From NCBI GenBank assembly GCA_046756925.1, contig JBHHXH010000029.1, forward strand, positions 1 to 29,788: a DNA stretch of 29,788 nucleotides, read 5' to 3'. The DNA is from JAJDBU01 sp046756925. GTDB taxonomy: Bacteria > Nitrospirota > Nitrospiria > SBBL01 > JAADHI01. The position numbers were made by a program, and so were the translations under genes. This document shows, one piece after another, positions 1 to 7,818 of the stretch. Below the pieces are notes generated by a model, which saw only the letters and a list, made by a program, of their open reading frames with translations, ran no database searches and was not told where the DNA came from. Position 1 is the stretch's first letter. Each line of letters opens with the position of its first letter.

Positions 1-11
1 TACCAATATTG

Positions 12-689
12 CTACAATAAATCTCTATATTTATTGGCCAAGTTAATAATATCTTCACCGGAATAGCTCAGTGTGTATTTGTGGGTCTTGGTCCGTTGAT
101 TCAACCGCCCCTTGTGCAGGCGTACCGGTAACAGAAACAGGGGTGCAATACGTGCATTATCATGACCCGTGTCAAACCATTCCAAAAATCCAAAAGCCAA
201 ATAGAGGATGTTCGCGCCCATTTCCTGGATGGCTGACTCGGCGGTTTGAAATAATTTTTTAAGCCGTGCCTCAAGCTCATAAGGATAGAACAATGTTTGA
301 ATTGCGGTATCGCGATGTTTGTGATCGTCCACGTTTTCTGATGGATTCGGCATTTCGTAATCCGTGGACAAGCCCAGATGTTTTGCCCATTCCTCAGCGC
401 TTGGGTCTTTCCGAAGCCGAATTTCAAGGCCAGTCTCATCGTCGATTTTTATATAGCCGGCCTGAACCAGTTCATCGCGGGACGGCTCAGGCACTGGTAA
501 AAAACGCATCTCGGTCTCGGCTAATAATGTTTCAACTAACTGATCCGGTAGCTCGTCGATAATATGCAGGCCGCCGCGCTTAGTGTACCGAAAGTTGATC
601 AAACGATTGCGGGCCGTCAAATCCAGCAGACGCATGCGCAGGTTTTCCAATGCCTTGGGCGCTGCATTGTTATCCGCTGCTCTATACAT
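12..689 (-). pseudogene. DUF4011 helicase-like protein, N-terminal fragment ending in an early stop
   Basis: The 225-residue product resembles the N-terminal DUF4011 domain of very large superfamily-1 helicase-like proteins (COG1112 type), which normally run well over 1,000 residues. The recognisable part is the opening segment LRMRLLDLTARNRLINF (about residues 17-33), then a region ending in TLSYSGEDIINL (about 207-218). The start is the ATG at 689-687. A TAG at 14-12 closes the frame just after the GEDII motif, exactly where the family normally runs on, and the frame reads Q-Y-W beyond the stop to the window edge. No helicase motifs are present before the stop. I therefore read it as a truncated or decayed gene, although the remainder could lie outside the window as a separate frame. 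DUF4011 helicases are often found in defence or mobile islands; the neighbouring toxin-antitoxin pair fits that setting. The domain call is from recalled family sequence, not a search. Confidence 0.7.
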
Positions 690-787
690 CGTCGATGACT
701 CTACAGGATGCGTGTCTACTGTGCTTTATGGACACTCGATGAATCGACGTGAGGCGATTCATGAACGCCCCGCCGATACAGTTTAAT

Positions 788-1066
788 CTATGCCGCGATT
801 TTAATCGAGACGTGCAATCCCAAACGATGGGCCATGTCGACGAGGCTGTCTAAGCGGAAGGCGTCGATCTTTCCTTTCAACAGGGCGCTGACCCGTGGTT
901 GGGTAATCCGAAGCATCTTGGCAGCTTCCTTTTGCGTTAATTTTTTAGACCTTATTTTTTCTGCGATTTTAATCATTAAGGCTGAACGCAATTTAAAATT
1001 TTCGACGCGAATCGGATCGCCTTCTAATGCCTCCCATACGCTTCCGAATTTTTCGTTTTTTATCAT
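788..1066 (-). CDS. higA: HigA-like antitoxin, XRE-family helix-turn-helix (HTH_37 type)
   Basis: A 92-residue DNA-binding antitoxin. It opens with the FGSVWEAL segment typical of the HTH_37 family. A helix-turn-helix follows at about residues 43-65 (LTQKEAAKMLRITQPRVSAL), then FRLDSLVDMAHRLGL. In this family the antitoxin binds the toxin and represses the operon promoter. Its ATG (1066-1064) overlaps the toxin stop codon as TAATG, so the two are translationally coupled, toxin first. That toxin-before-antitoxin order is typical of higBA systems. The assignment to HigA rather than another RelB/XRE antitoxin is by family resemblance. Confidence 0.88.
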   Translation of the reverse strand: MIKNEKFGSVWEALEGDPIRVENFKLRSALMIKIAEKIRSKKLTQKEAAKMLRITQPRVSALLKGKIDAFRLDSLVDMAHRLGLHVSIKIAA

Positions 1067-1389
1067 TACTTCATCCTTTCGTATACATCTTTTAGAGCAC
1101 GTTTGGCCGTTTCAATATCTTGTATTCGTGTCTTTTGGGTCTTTTTTTGAAATGCGTGCAGAATGTATATCGTCTCCTTGAACTTGGCGATATAAATCAC
1201 GCGGTATTCTCCTTGTTCTTTGATTCGGACTTCCTTCACGCCTTTCCCGATAGAAGGCATGGGTTTCCAATCGATTGGGTCGAGGTCCCGCTGTATACGG
1301 TCTAGCTGTAAACCGGCTTCCCGTTTTGCCGATGCGGGAAAAGCGCGAATCGAGACAAGGGATCGACCGCAAAATTCGATAGGTTTCAT
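1066..1389 (-). CDS. higB: HigB/RelE-superfamily toxin (Gp49-like, DUF891)
   Basis: A 107-residue toxin of the phage-derived Gp49-like family, a RelE-fold group whose characterised members are ribosome-dependent mRNA endonucleases. Diagnostic segments are WKPMPSIGKGVKEVRI (about 41-56), GEYRVIYIAKF (about 60-70) and ILHAFQKKTQKT (about 76-87), followed by the IETAK helix. It is the first gene of the operon and overlaps the antitoxin gene by one base at its stop. No Shine-Dalgarno sequence precedes the ATG at 1389-1387. The -10 box lies only 8 bp upstream of the ATG, so the mRNA is predicted to be almost leaderless. It appears intact. Confidence 0.88.
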   Translation of the reverse strand: MKPIEFCGRSLVSIRAFPASAKREAGLQLDRIQRDLDPIDWKPMPSIGKGVKEVRIKEQGEYRVIYIAKFKETIYILHAFQKKTQKTRIQDIETAKRALKDVYERMK

Positions 1390-1397
1390 ATCTTTGG

Positions 1398-1426
1398 ATT
1401 ATATATTTACTTGTATAAATTTTCAA
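1398..1426 (-). promoter_or_regulatory. sigma70 promoter of the toxin-antitoxin operon
   Basis: On the minus strand, TTGAAA (1426-1421), a 17-bp spacer and a perfect TATAAT (1403-1398) precede the toxin ATG at 1389. Transcription would start about 7 bp past the -10 box, within 1-3 nt of the ATG, which agrees with the lack of a ribosome binding site. Confidence 0.75.
1405..1420. promoter_or_regulatory. candidate antitoxin operator in the promoter spacer
   Basis: An inverted repeat, ATTTA (1405-1409) and TAAAT (1416-1420), lies between the -35 and -10 boxes of the toxin-antitoxin promoter. Operons of this class are normally autorepressed through palindromes at the promoter. The region is AT-rich and the arms are only 5 bp, so chance is possible. 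Confidence 0.3.
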
Positions 1427-1496
1427 TGACGGTTTTTTAAAAATAGGGTAATCTTTGTTTCTAACACTCCGTTTCTTTAAATTCCCCAAGCTTCCC

Positions 1497-1525
1497 TTGA
1501 ATTGTCGTCCGCATTTGCCTATACT
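1497..1525 (+). promoter_or_regulatory. sigma70 promoter of purH
   Basis: TTGAAT (1497-1502), a 17-bp spacer and TATACT (1520-1525) predict a transcript starting near 1532. This leaves a leader of about 30 nt before the purH ATG at 1562. It also argues against the upstream in-frame ATG at 1502, which lies inside the promoter. Confidence 0.6.
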
Positions 1526-1561
1526 TCGATCAAATTTTTGCGCACTCATGTTGGAGGGGAA

Positions 1562-3115
1562 ATGTCTCAAATTAAACGTGCGATTTTAAGCGTCTATCAT
1601 AAGGAAGGGATTGTTGATTTTGCCTCAGGATTGCAGACACTGGGGGTGGCCCTGCTTTCGACGGGCGGCACCTACAAACTTTTGAAAGAAAAAGGAATTG
1701 CGGTCAAAGAAGTCTCGGAAGAGACGGGCTTTCCCGAGATGCTGGGCGGCCGGGTGAAAACCCTGCATCCCAAGATTCACGGGGGCATTTTGGGTAAACG
1801 GGACGACCCGCAGCATGTCGCGCAAATGGCGAAGCAGGATATTGCACCCATTGATTTGGTCGTGGTCAACCTCTACCCCTTTCAAGAGACCATCGCCAAG
1901 CCGGGCGTGACTTTGGCGGAGGCCATCGAGCAGATCGATATCGGTGGCCCGACCATGCTGCGTTCCGCGGCCAAAAACTATAAAGATGTGGTGGTGATTA
2001 CCGATCCGGCGGACTATTCGACCGTTCTCGATGAGATGAAGGCCTCCGGCGGCGAGGTGTCCCAAGAGCGCCGGGCGGACTTGGCGAAAAAGGTTTTTCA
2101 AAGCACCTCGGCTTATGACCGGGCCATCCATGCCTATCTGGACGGATTGGATCACAAAGAGGAAGAATCCCTGCCGCAGACCCTCTCGCTTTCCTTCCAA
2201 AAAGTACAGACTTTGCGCTACGGCGAAAATCCCCACCAGCAGGCGGGACTGTACCGGGAGGCCGGGGCGGCTTCGGAGATGAGGCAGCTCTGGGGCAAGG
2301 AGATGTCTTACAACAACTTCCTCGACATGGATGCGGCCTTCGAACTTGTCAGAGGCTTTGCCGAGATAACCGCTGTGGTGGTGAAACACAACAACCCCTG
2401 CGGTGTGGCCACGGGCGAAACCTTGGCCGATGCCTATCGCAAGGCCCGTTCGACCGATCCGCTTTCGGCCTTCGGCGGGGTGGCGGCCTTCAATCGGCCG
2501 GTCGATACCGAGACGGCGAAGGAAATCACCTCCACTTTCATGGAGGTGGTGATTGCGCCGGCGGTCGATCTTGGGGCCCTGGCCGTTTTCAAGACGAAGA
2601 AAAACCTGCGAATCATCGAAGCAGGAAAGGATGCCGCCGCAAGGCCGACGCCGGCGCGCTTAGACCTGCGGCGCTTGGCCGACGGTCTCCTGGTTCAGGA
2701 ATACGACCGCCAATGTATTTCGGATGCCGCCGATCTCAAAACGGTCAGCAGCCGGAAACCGACAGAAGACGAGCTTTCGGCCCTGCTCTTCGCCTGGCGG
2801 GTGTGCAAACACGTGAAGTCGAACGCCATCGTCTTCGCCAAGCCGGGGCATGCCATCGGCATCGGCGCGGGACAAATGAGCCGGGTGGATTCGGTAAAGA
2901 TCGCGACGATGAAGGCCCAATTTCCGCTCGAAGGTTGCGTCATGGCCTCCGACGCCTTCTTCCCCTTCCGAGACGCGATCGATGCCGCCGCCGAAGCGGG
3001 CATCACGGCGGTGATCCAGCCGGGCGGTTCGGTCCGGGACAACGAGGTGATCGAGGCGATCAACGGCCACAAGATGGTGATGGTCTTGACGGGCATGCGG
3101 CATTTCCGGCATTAA
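1562..3115 (+). CDS. purH: bifunctional AICAR formyltransferase / IMP cyclohydrolase
   Basis: Catalyses the last two steps of de novo purine synthesis in the cytoplasm: AICAR to FAICAR using 10-formyl-tetrahydrofolate, then cyclisation to IMP. The 517-residue product has the normal family length. The N-terminal MGS-like cyclohydrolase domain shows LLSTGGTYKLL (about 31-41) and KTLHPKIHGGIL (66-77). The formyltransferase domain shows RYGENPHQ (about 219-226), KHNNPCG (about 275) and SDAFFPFRD near 463. I start it at 1562 because a GGAGGGG ribosome binding site (1553-1559) sits just upstream, MSQIKRAILSVYHKEGIVDFA matches the usual N-terminus, and the earlier ATG at 1502 would fall in the promoter. 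purD follows 38 bp downstream, so the two are probably co-transcribed. Confidence 0.97.
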   Translation: MSQIKRAILSVYHKEGIVDFASGLQTLGVALLSTGGTYKLLKEKGIAVKEVSEETGFPEMLGGRVKTLHPKIHGGILGKRDDPQHVAQMAKQDIAPIDLVVVNLYPFQETIAKPGVTLAEAIEQIDIGGPTMLRSAAKNYKDVVVITDPADYSTVLDEMKASGGEVSQERRADLAKKVFQSTSAYDRAIHAYLDGLDHKEEESLPQTLSLSFQKVQTLRYGENPHQQAGLYREAGAASEMRQLWGKEMSYNNFLDMDAAFELVRGFAEITAVVVKHNNPCGVATGETLADAYRKARSTDPLSAFGGVAAFNRPVDTETAKEITSTFMEVVIAPAVDLGALAVFKTKKNLRIIEAGKDAAARPTPARLDLRRLADGLLVQEYDRQCISDAADLKTVSSRKPTEDELSALLFAWRVCKHVKSNAIVFAKPGHAIGIGAGQMSRVDSVKIATMKAQFPLEGCVMASDAFFPFRDAIDAAAEAGITAVIQPGGSVRDNEVIEAINGHKMVMVLTGMRHFRH

Positions 3116-3153
3116 ATCTCAATTGAAATACGGATGCACATAAAGGTGGTAAT

Positions 3154-4401
3154 GTGAGAATCCTCGTGATCGGCTCCGGCGGTCGGGAGCATGCACTGGT
3201 TTGGAAAATCGCCCAAAGCCCGTCTGTGACGAAACTCTACTGTGCGCCGGGGAATCCGGGCATGGCCGCCCTGTCGGACTTGGCGTCGATTCCAGTGGAT
3301 GATATTGACGGCCTGCTGCGTTTCGTCGGCGAACAGGGCATCGACCTGACGGTCGTCGGTCCGGAGCTGCCGCTTTCCCTCGGCATTGTCGATCGCTTCG
3401 AGGAAAAGGGCTTGAAGATTTTCGGGCCTTCCCGCGCTGCGGCGCAGATCGAATCGAGCAAGGTGTTTTCCAAACGCTTGATGGAGAAATACGGTGTGCC
3501 GACCGCGCGGGCGGAGGTTGTTGGAATTGAGGACGCTTATGGGCGTGTAACGGCAATGGATCTTCCTGTGGTGCTAAAAGTGGATGGACTTGCTGCCGGG
3601 AAAGGGGTGGTGATTGCGCACACCGAAAAAGAGGTGGAGGAAGGCCTGGATTTCTTGAGGTCGATCGGGGATGCGGCGACGGAAATGATTATCGAGCAAT
3701 TTTTAGAAGGGGTCGAGGCGTCCTTCTTTGTCGTGACCGACGGCGTGCATGCGATTCCGGTGGGAACGGCGCAAGACCATAAGGCGGTCTTCAATGGAAA
3801 TCGAGGACCCAACACCGGCGGTATGGGCGTGGTTTCGCCCTCGCCTCGGATGACGCCTGCGCTTGAGGCCGAAATCATGTCGAAGGTGATCGAACCCACG
3901 CTCTCTGGTATGGCGAAAGAAGGGATGCCCTACAAGGGCATGCTCTATGCCGGTTTGATGCTGACCGACAGGGGCGTCTACGTACTGGAATACAACGCCC
4001 GCTGGGGCGATCCGGAAGCCCAGGCCCTGCTGCCGCGCTTAAAGACCGATTGGGTCGATACGATGCTGGCCAGTATCGAAGGCCGTCTCGATTCTGTCCA
4101 AATCGACTGGGAAGGGGGCGGTTCTGTTTGCGTGGTCTTGGCCTCGGGGGGCTATCCGGGTCCCTATAAAAAAGGCGAGCCGATTTCCGGTCTGGATGGC
4201 GATTTCAGCGACAGCCTTGTTTTTCATGCGGGGACAAAACGCCCGGAAGGTCAATGGCAGACGAGCGGCGGCCGGGTCTTGGGTGTGACGGCCGTCCAAC
4301 CCACCGTGTCGGAAGCCCGGCAACAAGCTTATCAAACGATCGCGCAAATTTCCTTTCCAGGCATGCATTTTCGGACCGATATAGCACAGGATGTTCCTTA
4401 A
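3154..4401 (+). CDS. purD: phosphoribosylamine-glycine ligase (GAR synthetase)
   Basis: Joins glycine to 5-phosphoribosylamine with ATP, the second step of purine synthesis. The 415-residue length is normal. The N-terminal Rossmann-like segment is ILVIGSGGREHALVWKI. An ATP-grasp core follows with KVDGLAAGKGVVIA (about 141-154), FNGNRGPNTGGMGVVSP (about 211-227) and the metal-binding YNARWGDPEAQ (about 284-294). The last reads ARWGDPEA where many homologues have ARFGDPET, a conservative difference. The start is a GTG at 3154 preceded by AGGTGG; an ATG two bases earlier is out of frame. It follows purH in the same direction. Confidence 0.97.
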   Translation: MRILVIGSGGREHALVWKIAQSPSVTKLYCAPGNPGMAALSDLASIPVDDIDGLLRFVGEQGIDLTVVGPELPLSLGIVDRFEEKGLKIFGPSRAAAQIESSKVFSKRLMEKYGVPTARAEVVGIEDAYGRVTAMDLPVVLKVDGLAAGKGVVIAHTEKEVEEGLDFLRSIGDAATEMIIEQFLEGVEASFFVVTDGVHAIPVGTAQDHKAVFNGNRGPNTGGMGVVSPSPRMTPALEAEIMSKVIEPTLSGMAKEGMPYKGMLYAGLMLTDRGVYVLEYNARWGDPEAQALLPRLKTDWVDTMLASIEGRLDSVQIDWEGGGSVCVVLASGGYPGPYKKGEPISGLDGDFSDSLVFHAGTKRPEGQWQTSGGRVLGVTAVQPTVSEARQQAYQTIAQISFPGMHFRTDIAQDVP

Positions 4402-4461
4402 TCCATCCCGCAATCCCCCTTTTGGTTGCTTTCCCGCTTCTCTCTAGCATAAAGTACCGCC

Positions 4462-5088
4462 ATGCCTGATGTGATTGCAGTGGATCCGGTGAATCCGGAT
4501 TTGAAGGTCTTATCCGATTTGGGTGGACTGATTCGAAAAGGCGCGGTCATTGCTTTCCCGACGGATACGTATTACGGCCTCGCGGCGAATCCATTCGACC
4601 AAGAGGCGGTGGCCCGCATTTTTAAGATCAAAGGCCGCCCGGTATCCAAGCCGATTCTCTTGTTGATCGACGGGTTGGACCGGCTGAACGACTTGGCCTT
4701 AAACGTAACGCCCTTGGCCGAGGCCGTGATCACCGCCTTTTGGCCGGGACCGCTAACCCTCGTTTTCGAAGCGGTCCCGGGCTTGCCCGATTTTGTAACG
4801 GCCGGGACCGGCACCATCGGAATCCGCCTTCCCGATGCCGCGTTGCCTGTTGGCCTGGTTCGGGAGACGGGTTTTGCGATCACTGGCACCAGTGCCAACC
4901 CTTCCGGCGCACCCGCGCCCACCACCGCAGCTGAAGTGGCCGCATCGATCGGTCGGGACCTCGATGTGGTGATTGATGGCGGACCCGGTTCTCCCGGTCC
5001 CTCGACCTTGATCGATGTGTGCGGTGCAAAACCCATATTATTGCGCGAAGGGCGGATTCCGGCCGAACGATTGAAAGCCTTTTTTTAA
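4462..5088 (+). CDS. tsaC: L-threonylcarbamoyladenylate synthase (TsaC/Sua5/YrdC family)
   Basis: Makes threonylcarbamoyl-AMP from threonine, bicarbonate and ATP, the first step of the t6A modification at position 37 of ANN-decoding tRNAs. The 208-residue product is a single YrdC domain without the C-terminal Sua5 extension. Visible motifs are IAFPTDTYYGLAANPF (about 30-45), the substrate-binding KIKGRPVSKP (about 54-63), WPGPLTLVF (about 94-102) and SANPSGAP (about 144-151). It lies 60 bp after purD in the same direction, so co-transcription with the purine genes is likely but not required. No terminator is visible after it. Confidence 0.94.
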   Translation: MPDVIAVDPVNPDLKVLSDLGGLIRKGAVIAFPTDTYYGLAANPFDQEAVARIFKIKGRPVSKPILLLIDGLDRLNDLALNVTPLAEAVITAFWPGPLTLVFEAVPGLPDFVTAGTGTIGIRLPDAALPVGLVRETGFAITGTSANPSGAPAPTTAAEVAASIGRDLDVVIDGGPGSPGPSTLIDVCGAKPILLREGRIPAERLKAFF

Positions 5089-5249
5089 TCCGGCGTTATT
5101 GAATGATCTTCATCCACCTCAAGTAAATTCGCAGGGGTTGACCGAATATAGATACGCGGCCTAATTTGCTTCGAACTGCGCTACAAAAAAGGATTCGACA
5201 AGCCTCATTGTCTATTCCCATTGGATCACTGTCTTATATGTTACTGTCT

Positions 5250-5271
5250 TGCACCTTAGATGCACCTTAGA
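5250..5271. repeat. 11-bp tandem duplication
   Basis: TGCACCTTAGA occurs twice head to tail (5250-5260 and 5261-5271). Just upstream, ACTGTCTT also occurs twice (5228-5235 and 5243-5250). The duplications are too short to assign a function. Confidence 0.6.
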
Positions 5272-5548
5272 GATGATTGCTTCTTTCAATGACGCTCTCT
5301 TATATTTTCTGGAGGAAAAAAGGGAGGGATGATGCCCCATGCGCCGGAGGTGCACCGTATGATCGGCTCGAATTTTCAAAAAAAAACAGTCGAACGGATT
5401 GCTTGACGGCATCTCTTTTTTCGAAGGAGAATGAGAGGTTTTCGGTGGTTTGGAAGCTTAAGACAGGTGCAGGCGTGTGGCCGCATCCGAAAAGACCGAG
5501 GGATATAAATCGCTTATTTTGAGCGGCGCAAATATTGCCAAAAATTTA

Positions 5549-5577
5549 TTGACATGATTTGTGGGGTATGTTATAAC
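5549..5577 (+). promoter_or_regulatory. near-consensus sigma70 promoter
   Basis: A perfect TTGACA (5549-5554), a 17-bp spacer and TATAAC (5572-5577) give the strongest promoter match in the window. Transcription would start near 5584, about 440 nt before the first cytochrome gene. Confidence 0.75.
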
Positions 5578-5583
5578 TCGAAA

Positions 5584-5778
5584 ACTTTCTCTGGGGCTGG
5601 TGTCTTTTTTGTCCCGATTTGCCCATAATAACTGTTGGAATCTTAAGGAAATTATTAGAGGCGGTCTCGAGTAAAACGCTGAGCTGGCATGATGTTTTGG
5701 CGCCGTTGGTTCGCGTTGTAAAAGGTATGCGTCGTCAGTGTCTCTTGAAGGGTTTGCCTGGTTGGAAGCCCTTTTTTC
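5584..5778 (+). ncRNA. candidate small RNA or attenuated 5' leader
   Basis: This is the interval between the promoter at 5549-5577 and the terminator ending at 5778, about 195 nt with no credible coding frame. It could be a free-standing small RNA or the leader of the cytochrome operon with a conditional terminator. I tested it by eye against 6S RNA, SRP RNA, tmRNA and RNase P RNA and saw no match. Boundaries are predicted only. Confidence 0.4.
5748..5777 (+). terminator. intrinsic terminator
   Basis: AAGGGTTT (5748-5755) pairs with AAGCCCTT (5766-5773) as an 8-bp stem including one G-U pair, with a 10-nt loop. A run of six T (5772-5777) overlaps the base of the stem. It lies between a strong promoter and the cytochrome operon. 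Confidence 0.6.
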
Positions 5779-5863
5779 ATCGATGACGCAAGCCTGTTTC
5801 GAATAAAAAGCAGGTAAGCAGATGAGCGGTGTGGAATAAAAAATCAGGGCAATTAGAAAGGCT

Positions 5864-5880
5864 TTCAATACTATATTGAA
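5864..5880. promoter_or_regulatory. perfect inverted repeat, possible operator
   Basis: TTCAATA (5864-5870) and TATTGAA (5874-5880) are perfect 7-bp arms around a 3-bp centre, about 150 bp before the first cytochrome gene and downstream of the terminator. The size and spacing suit a dimeric regulator, but no regulator gene is nearby. Confidence 0.4.
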
Positions 5881-6026
5881 CGATAATCTCAAAATTTTAG
5901 AATTTATTCTTTCCAAGCCGATGCGTAATGGCTTGTCCCGTAAGATGCCAACCTTAAGTTAGATTCCCTAAGTGTTCGCATGGCGGTAGGGCGGGGGAAA
6001 GACCGTCCTATATACATGGAGAGGGT

Positions 6027-7145
6027 TTGAATTTGCTCGAAAGAAATGAAACGGTTTGTAAACTTGCTTTCTTATTTCTTGTAGTTTCTCTCTCTACTTT
6101 CTCAGCTGCTATAGTAAGGGCCGAAGCCAATCCTCGCGAAGGAAAGCACCTCTACCGACATTACTGTGCCGTCTGTCACGGCGAATCCGGTAAAGGCAAC
6201 GGCATCAACGCGGACATGCTGGGCGATGTCCACCCCACTGATTTAACCACACCTGAATTCGACAAATATAGTGACGAAGAAATATTCGAAGTCATCGATG
6301 GAGGAGGTGAGGCCGTCGATATCTCTTATTATATGCCGCCGTGGGGCGCGGTGTTGACCGAAGGCCAGATGGACAGTTTGGTTGCTTATATCCGGACCTT
6401 GTCCGAGGAAAAAGGGACGCCATTGCCCGAAACGGTCCGGCTCCCTGATCTGGGGGTCAAGGGGGATGGGCAGTGCCTGGTTTGTCATGCGAAATCGACA
6501 AACCTCCTGCGTCCTATTGCTCCGAATATCGGTCACGAGGGAAGCAAGTGGAGGCGCGAAGCCTTATTAAAATTTTTGAAACAACCTGAAAAATTGAGGC
6601 CGAATGGATTCATGCCTTTTACGAAGGCTAAAATGCCTCAGTTCTATTTCTCCGATGAAGAGGCTGAAGCGCTGGCCGACTATTTAATGACCTTAAAAGA
6701 TGAGGGCATCTCGCCGAATATATTAAAAGGCTGGGACCCTTCCGATCCTGAGGAGATCGAAAAAGGCCTGATTTTTTTCGAGGAAGATTACGCCTGTGAC
6801 GGGTGCCACAAGCGTGCGCCCGATGGCGAGGGCGGTATCGTCGGGCCGGAGCTTTCTGACGCCTTCGAGCGTATCCGGCCCGAGTGGATGTTCTACTGGA
6901 TAAAAAATCCCCAGGCGATGCGTCCGGACTCACCCATGCCGAACTTCAAGATTCCGGATAATGATATACGGTCGATCCTTGCTTATTTGGCCAGTCTCAG
7001 TGGAAAACCGTCAAACACCATGTCGGTATCGGATACTTCGCCGCGTCCGGATCGTATCGCGAAGGGCAAGCGGATTGTAGAGGGAAAGAATTGTGGCGGA
7101 TGTCATCGAATCGATTCATATAACAGCCAGGCCGATGTCGAATAA
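6027..7145 (+). CDS. exported tetraheme cytochrome c with a truncated fourth domain
   Basis: A secreted or membrane-associated electron carrier of 372 residues. A signal peptide (about 11-33, hydrophobic core LAFLFLVVSLSTF) is followed by four heme c motifs: CAVCH (47-51), CLVCH (150-154), CDGCH (257-261) and CGGCH (356-360). The first three sit in class-I-like domains with downstream Met candidates (MPPWG near 103, MPFTKAKMP near 196-203, MPNFKIP near 284). After the fourth motif only 12 residues remain, so that domain lacks a normal distal ligand. The assumed start is TTG 6027, but the GGAGAGGG ribosome binding site (6018-6025) is only 1 nt away. TTG 6033 is better spaced and gives the same signal peptide. 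It is the first gene of the oxidase cluster. Confidence 0.9.
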   Translation: MNLLERNETVCKLAFLFLVVSLSTFSAAIVRAEANPREGKHLYRHYCAVCHGESGKGNGINADMLGDVHPTDLTTPEFDKYSDEEIFEVIDGGGEAVDISYYMPPWGAVLTEGQMDSLVAYIRTLSEEKGTPLPETVRLPDLGVKGDGQCLVCHAKSTNLLRPIAPNIGHEGSKWRREALLKFLKQPEKLRPNGFMPFTKAKMPQFYFSDEEAEALADYLMTLKDEGISPNILKGWDPSDPEEIEKGLIFFEEDYACDGCHKRAPDGEGGIVGPELSDAFERIRPEWMFYWIKNPQAMRPDSPMPNFKIPDNDIRSILAYLASLSGKPSNTMSVSDTSPRPDRIAKGKRIVEGKNCGGCHRIDSYNSQADVE

Positions 7146-7210
7146 TGACATGAGGTCTGCTTAAAAAAAGTTTGACCAGGCAAATTACATAAATGAGATG
7201 AGGTGAATGG

Positions 7211-7732
7211 ATGAGAAAGAAGTTTTTTTATCTGTTGAGTCTATTTGGAATCCTGATGTTTTTGACGCCGGGATTGGTGCGTGCCGGAAAAGACGATGAC
7301 AAACCCTTGAAACCGGTGCCGAAGGAATTTGCGGATAAGCGGATGCCGAGCGGATGGTGGACGGACCCGAAAATCATTGCGGAAGGAAAGGAGATTTTTG
7401 AAACCCGAAAAATAGAATACGTGTATAAAAGGAAAAAAAGGGTTGCAAAAAAAGGATGTCTTACCTGTCATGGGATCGACGAAAAGAAGGATCGGCCCAA
7501 AAAGCGCGGCGCGCGCGACTTTCGTGCGGGAAAGCGGATGAACCGGTTCTCGGAAAGCTACTGGTTCTGGCGGATTTCCGAGGGTGTTAAGAAGACCACG
7601 ATGCCGGGGTGGGGAAAAGAGTTGACCGAGGAAGAGATCTGGAAAACCATCGCCTACGAGCATACCTGGTCGCATGGAAACAAGCCGGCGGTGCACGAAC
7701 ACAAGGAAATTGAACATACCGTTGAGAAATGA
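7211..7732 (+). CDS. exported monoheme cytochrome c
   Basis: A 173-residue periplasmic class-I cytochrome c. A clear signal peptide (residues 1-25, cleavage after VRA) is followed by a charged linker, CLTCH (83-87) and a likely distal Met in TTMPGWG (about 131). The central segment is very basic (KRKKRVAKKG), and the tail is rich in His and Glu (HGNKPAVHEHKEIEH), which could bind metal. The ATG has a good upstream GATGAGGTGA. It sits between the tetraheme cytochrome and the ion-pump-like genes and probably passes electrons within the same assembly. Confidence 0.92.
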   Translation: MRKKFFYLLSLFGILMFLTPGLVRAGKDDDKPLKPVPKEFADKRMPSGWWTDPKIIAEGKEIFETRKIEYVYKRKKRVAKKGCLTCHGIDEKKDRPKKRGARDFRAGKRMNRFSESYWFWRISEGVKKTTMPGWGKELTEEEIWKTIAYEHTWSHGNKPAVHEHKEIEHTVEK

Positions 7733-7818
7733 TCAGAGCCAAAGAAGATTGTAAGGGGACTACATTAGTGAATTCCCTTTTGATGATATTTTAACCTAGG
7801 GTATTCAGGACAGTAAGT

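Larger units (their letters stand above)
5089..6026 (+). other. 938-bp gene-poor regulatory region before the cytochrome operon
   Basis: No reading frame here has a convincing domain, ribosome binding site and codon pattern. The longest frames (plus 5277-5522, minus 5916-5458) read as low-complexity or unrelated peptide. The minus frame begins with a hydrophobic stretch, but nothing recognisable follows. What it does hold is listed separately: a short tandem repeat, a near-consensus promoter, an intrinsic terminator and an inverted repeat. Confidence 0.65.

Noticed and set aside
1502..1561. Earlier in-frame ATG for purH
   Set aside because: It lies within the predicted -35 box and spacer of the purH promoter, lacks a ribosome binding site and adds residues not seen in the family.
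5277..5522. 81-codon plus-strand frame
   Set aside because: Its peptide has no recognisable domain or coding pattern, and no known family came to mind.
5584..5778. Possible 6S, SRP, tmRNA or RNase P RNA
   Set aside because: The characteristic conserved segments and closing stems of those RNAs are not visible.
5458..5916. 152-codon minus-strand frame with a hydrophobic N-terminus
   Set aside because: No ribosome binding site and no recognisable domain, and it covers the promoter and terminator signals read on the plus strand.
6018..7145. Frameshift explaining the short C-terminus of the tetraheme cytochrome
   Set aside because: Neither other frame beyond 7100 encodes a continuation of a cytochrome domain before stopping.
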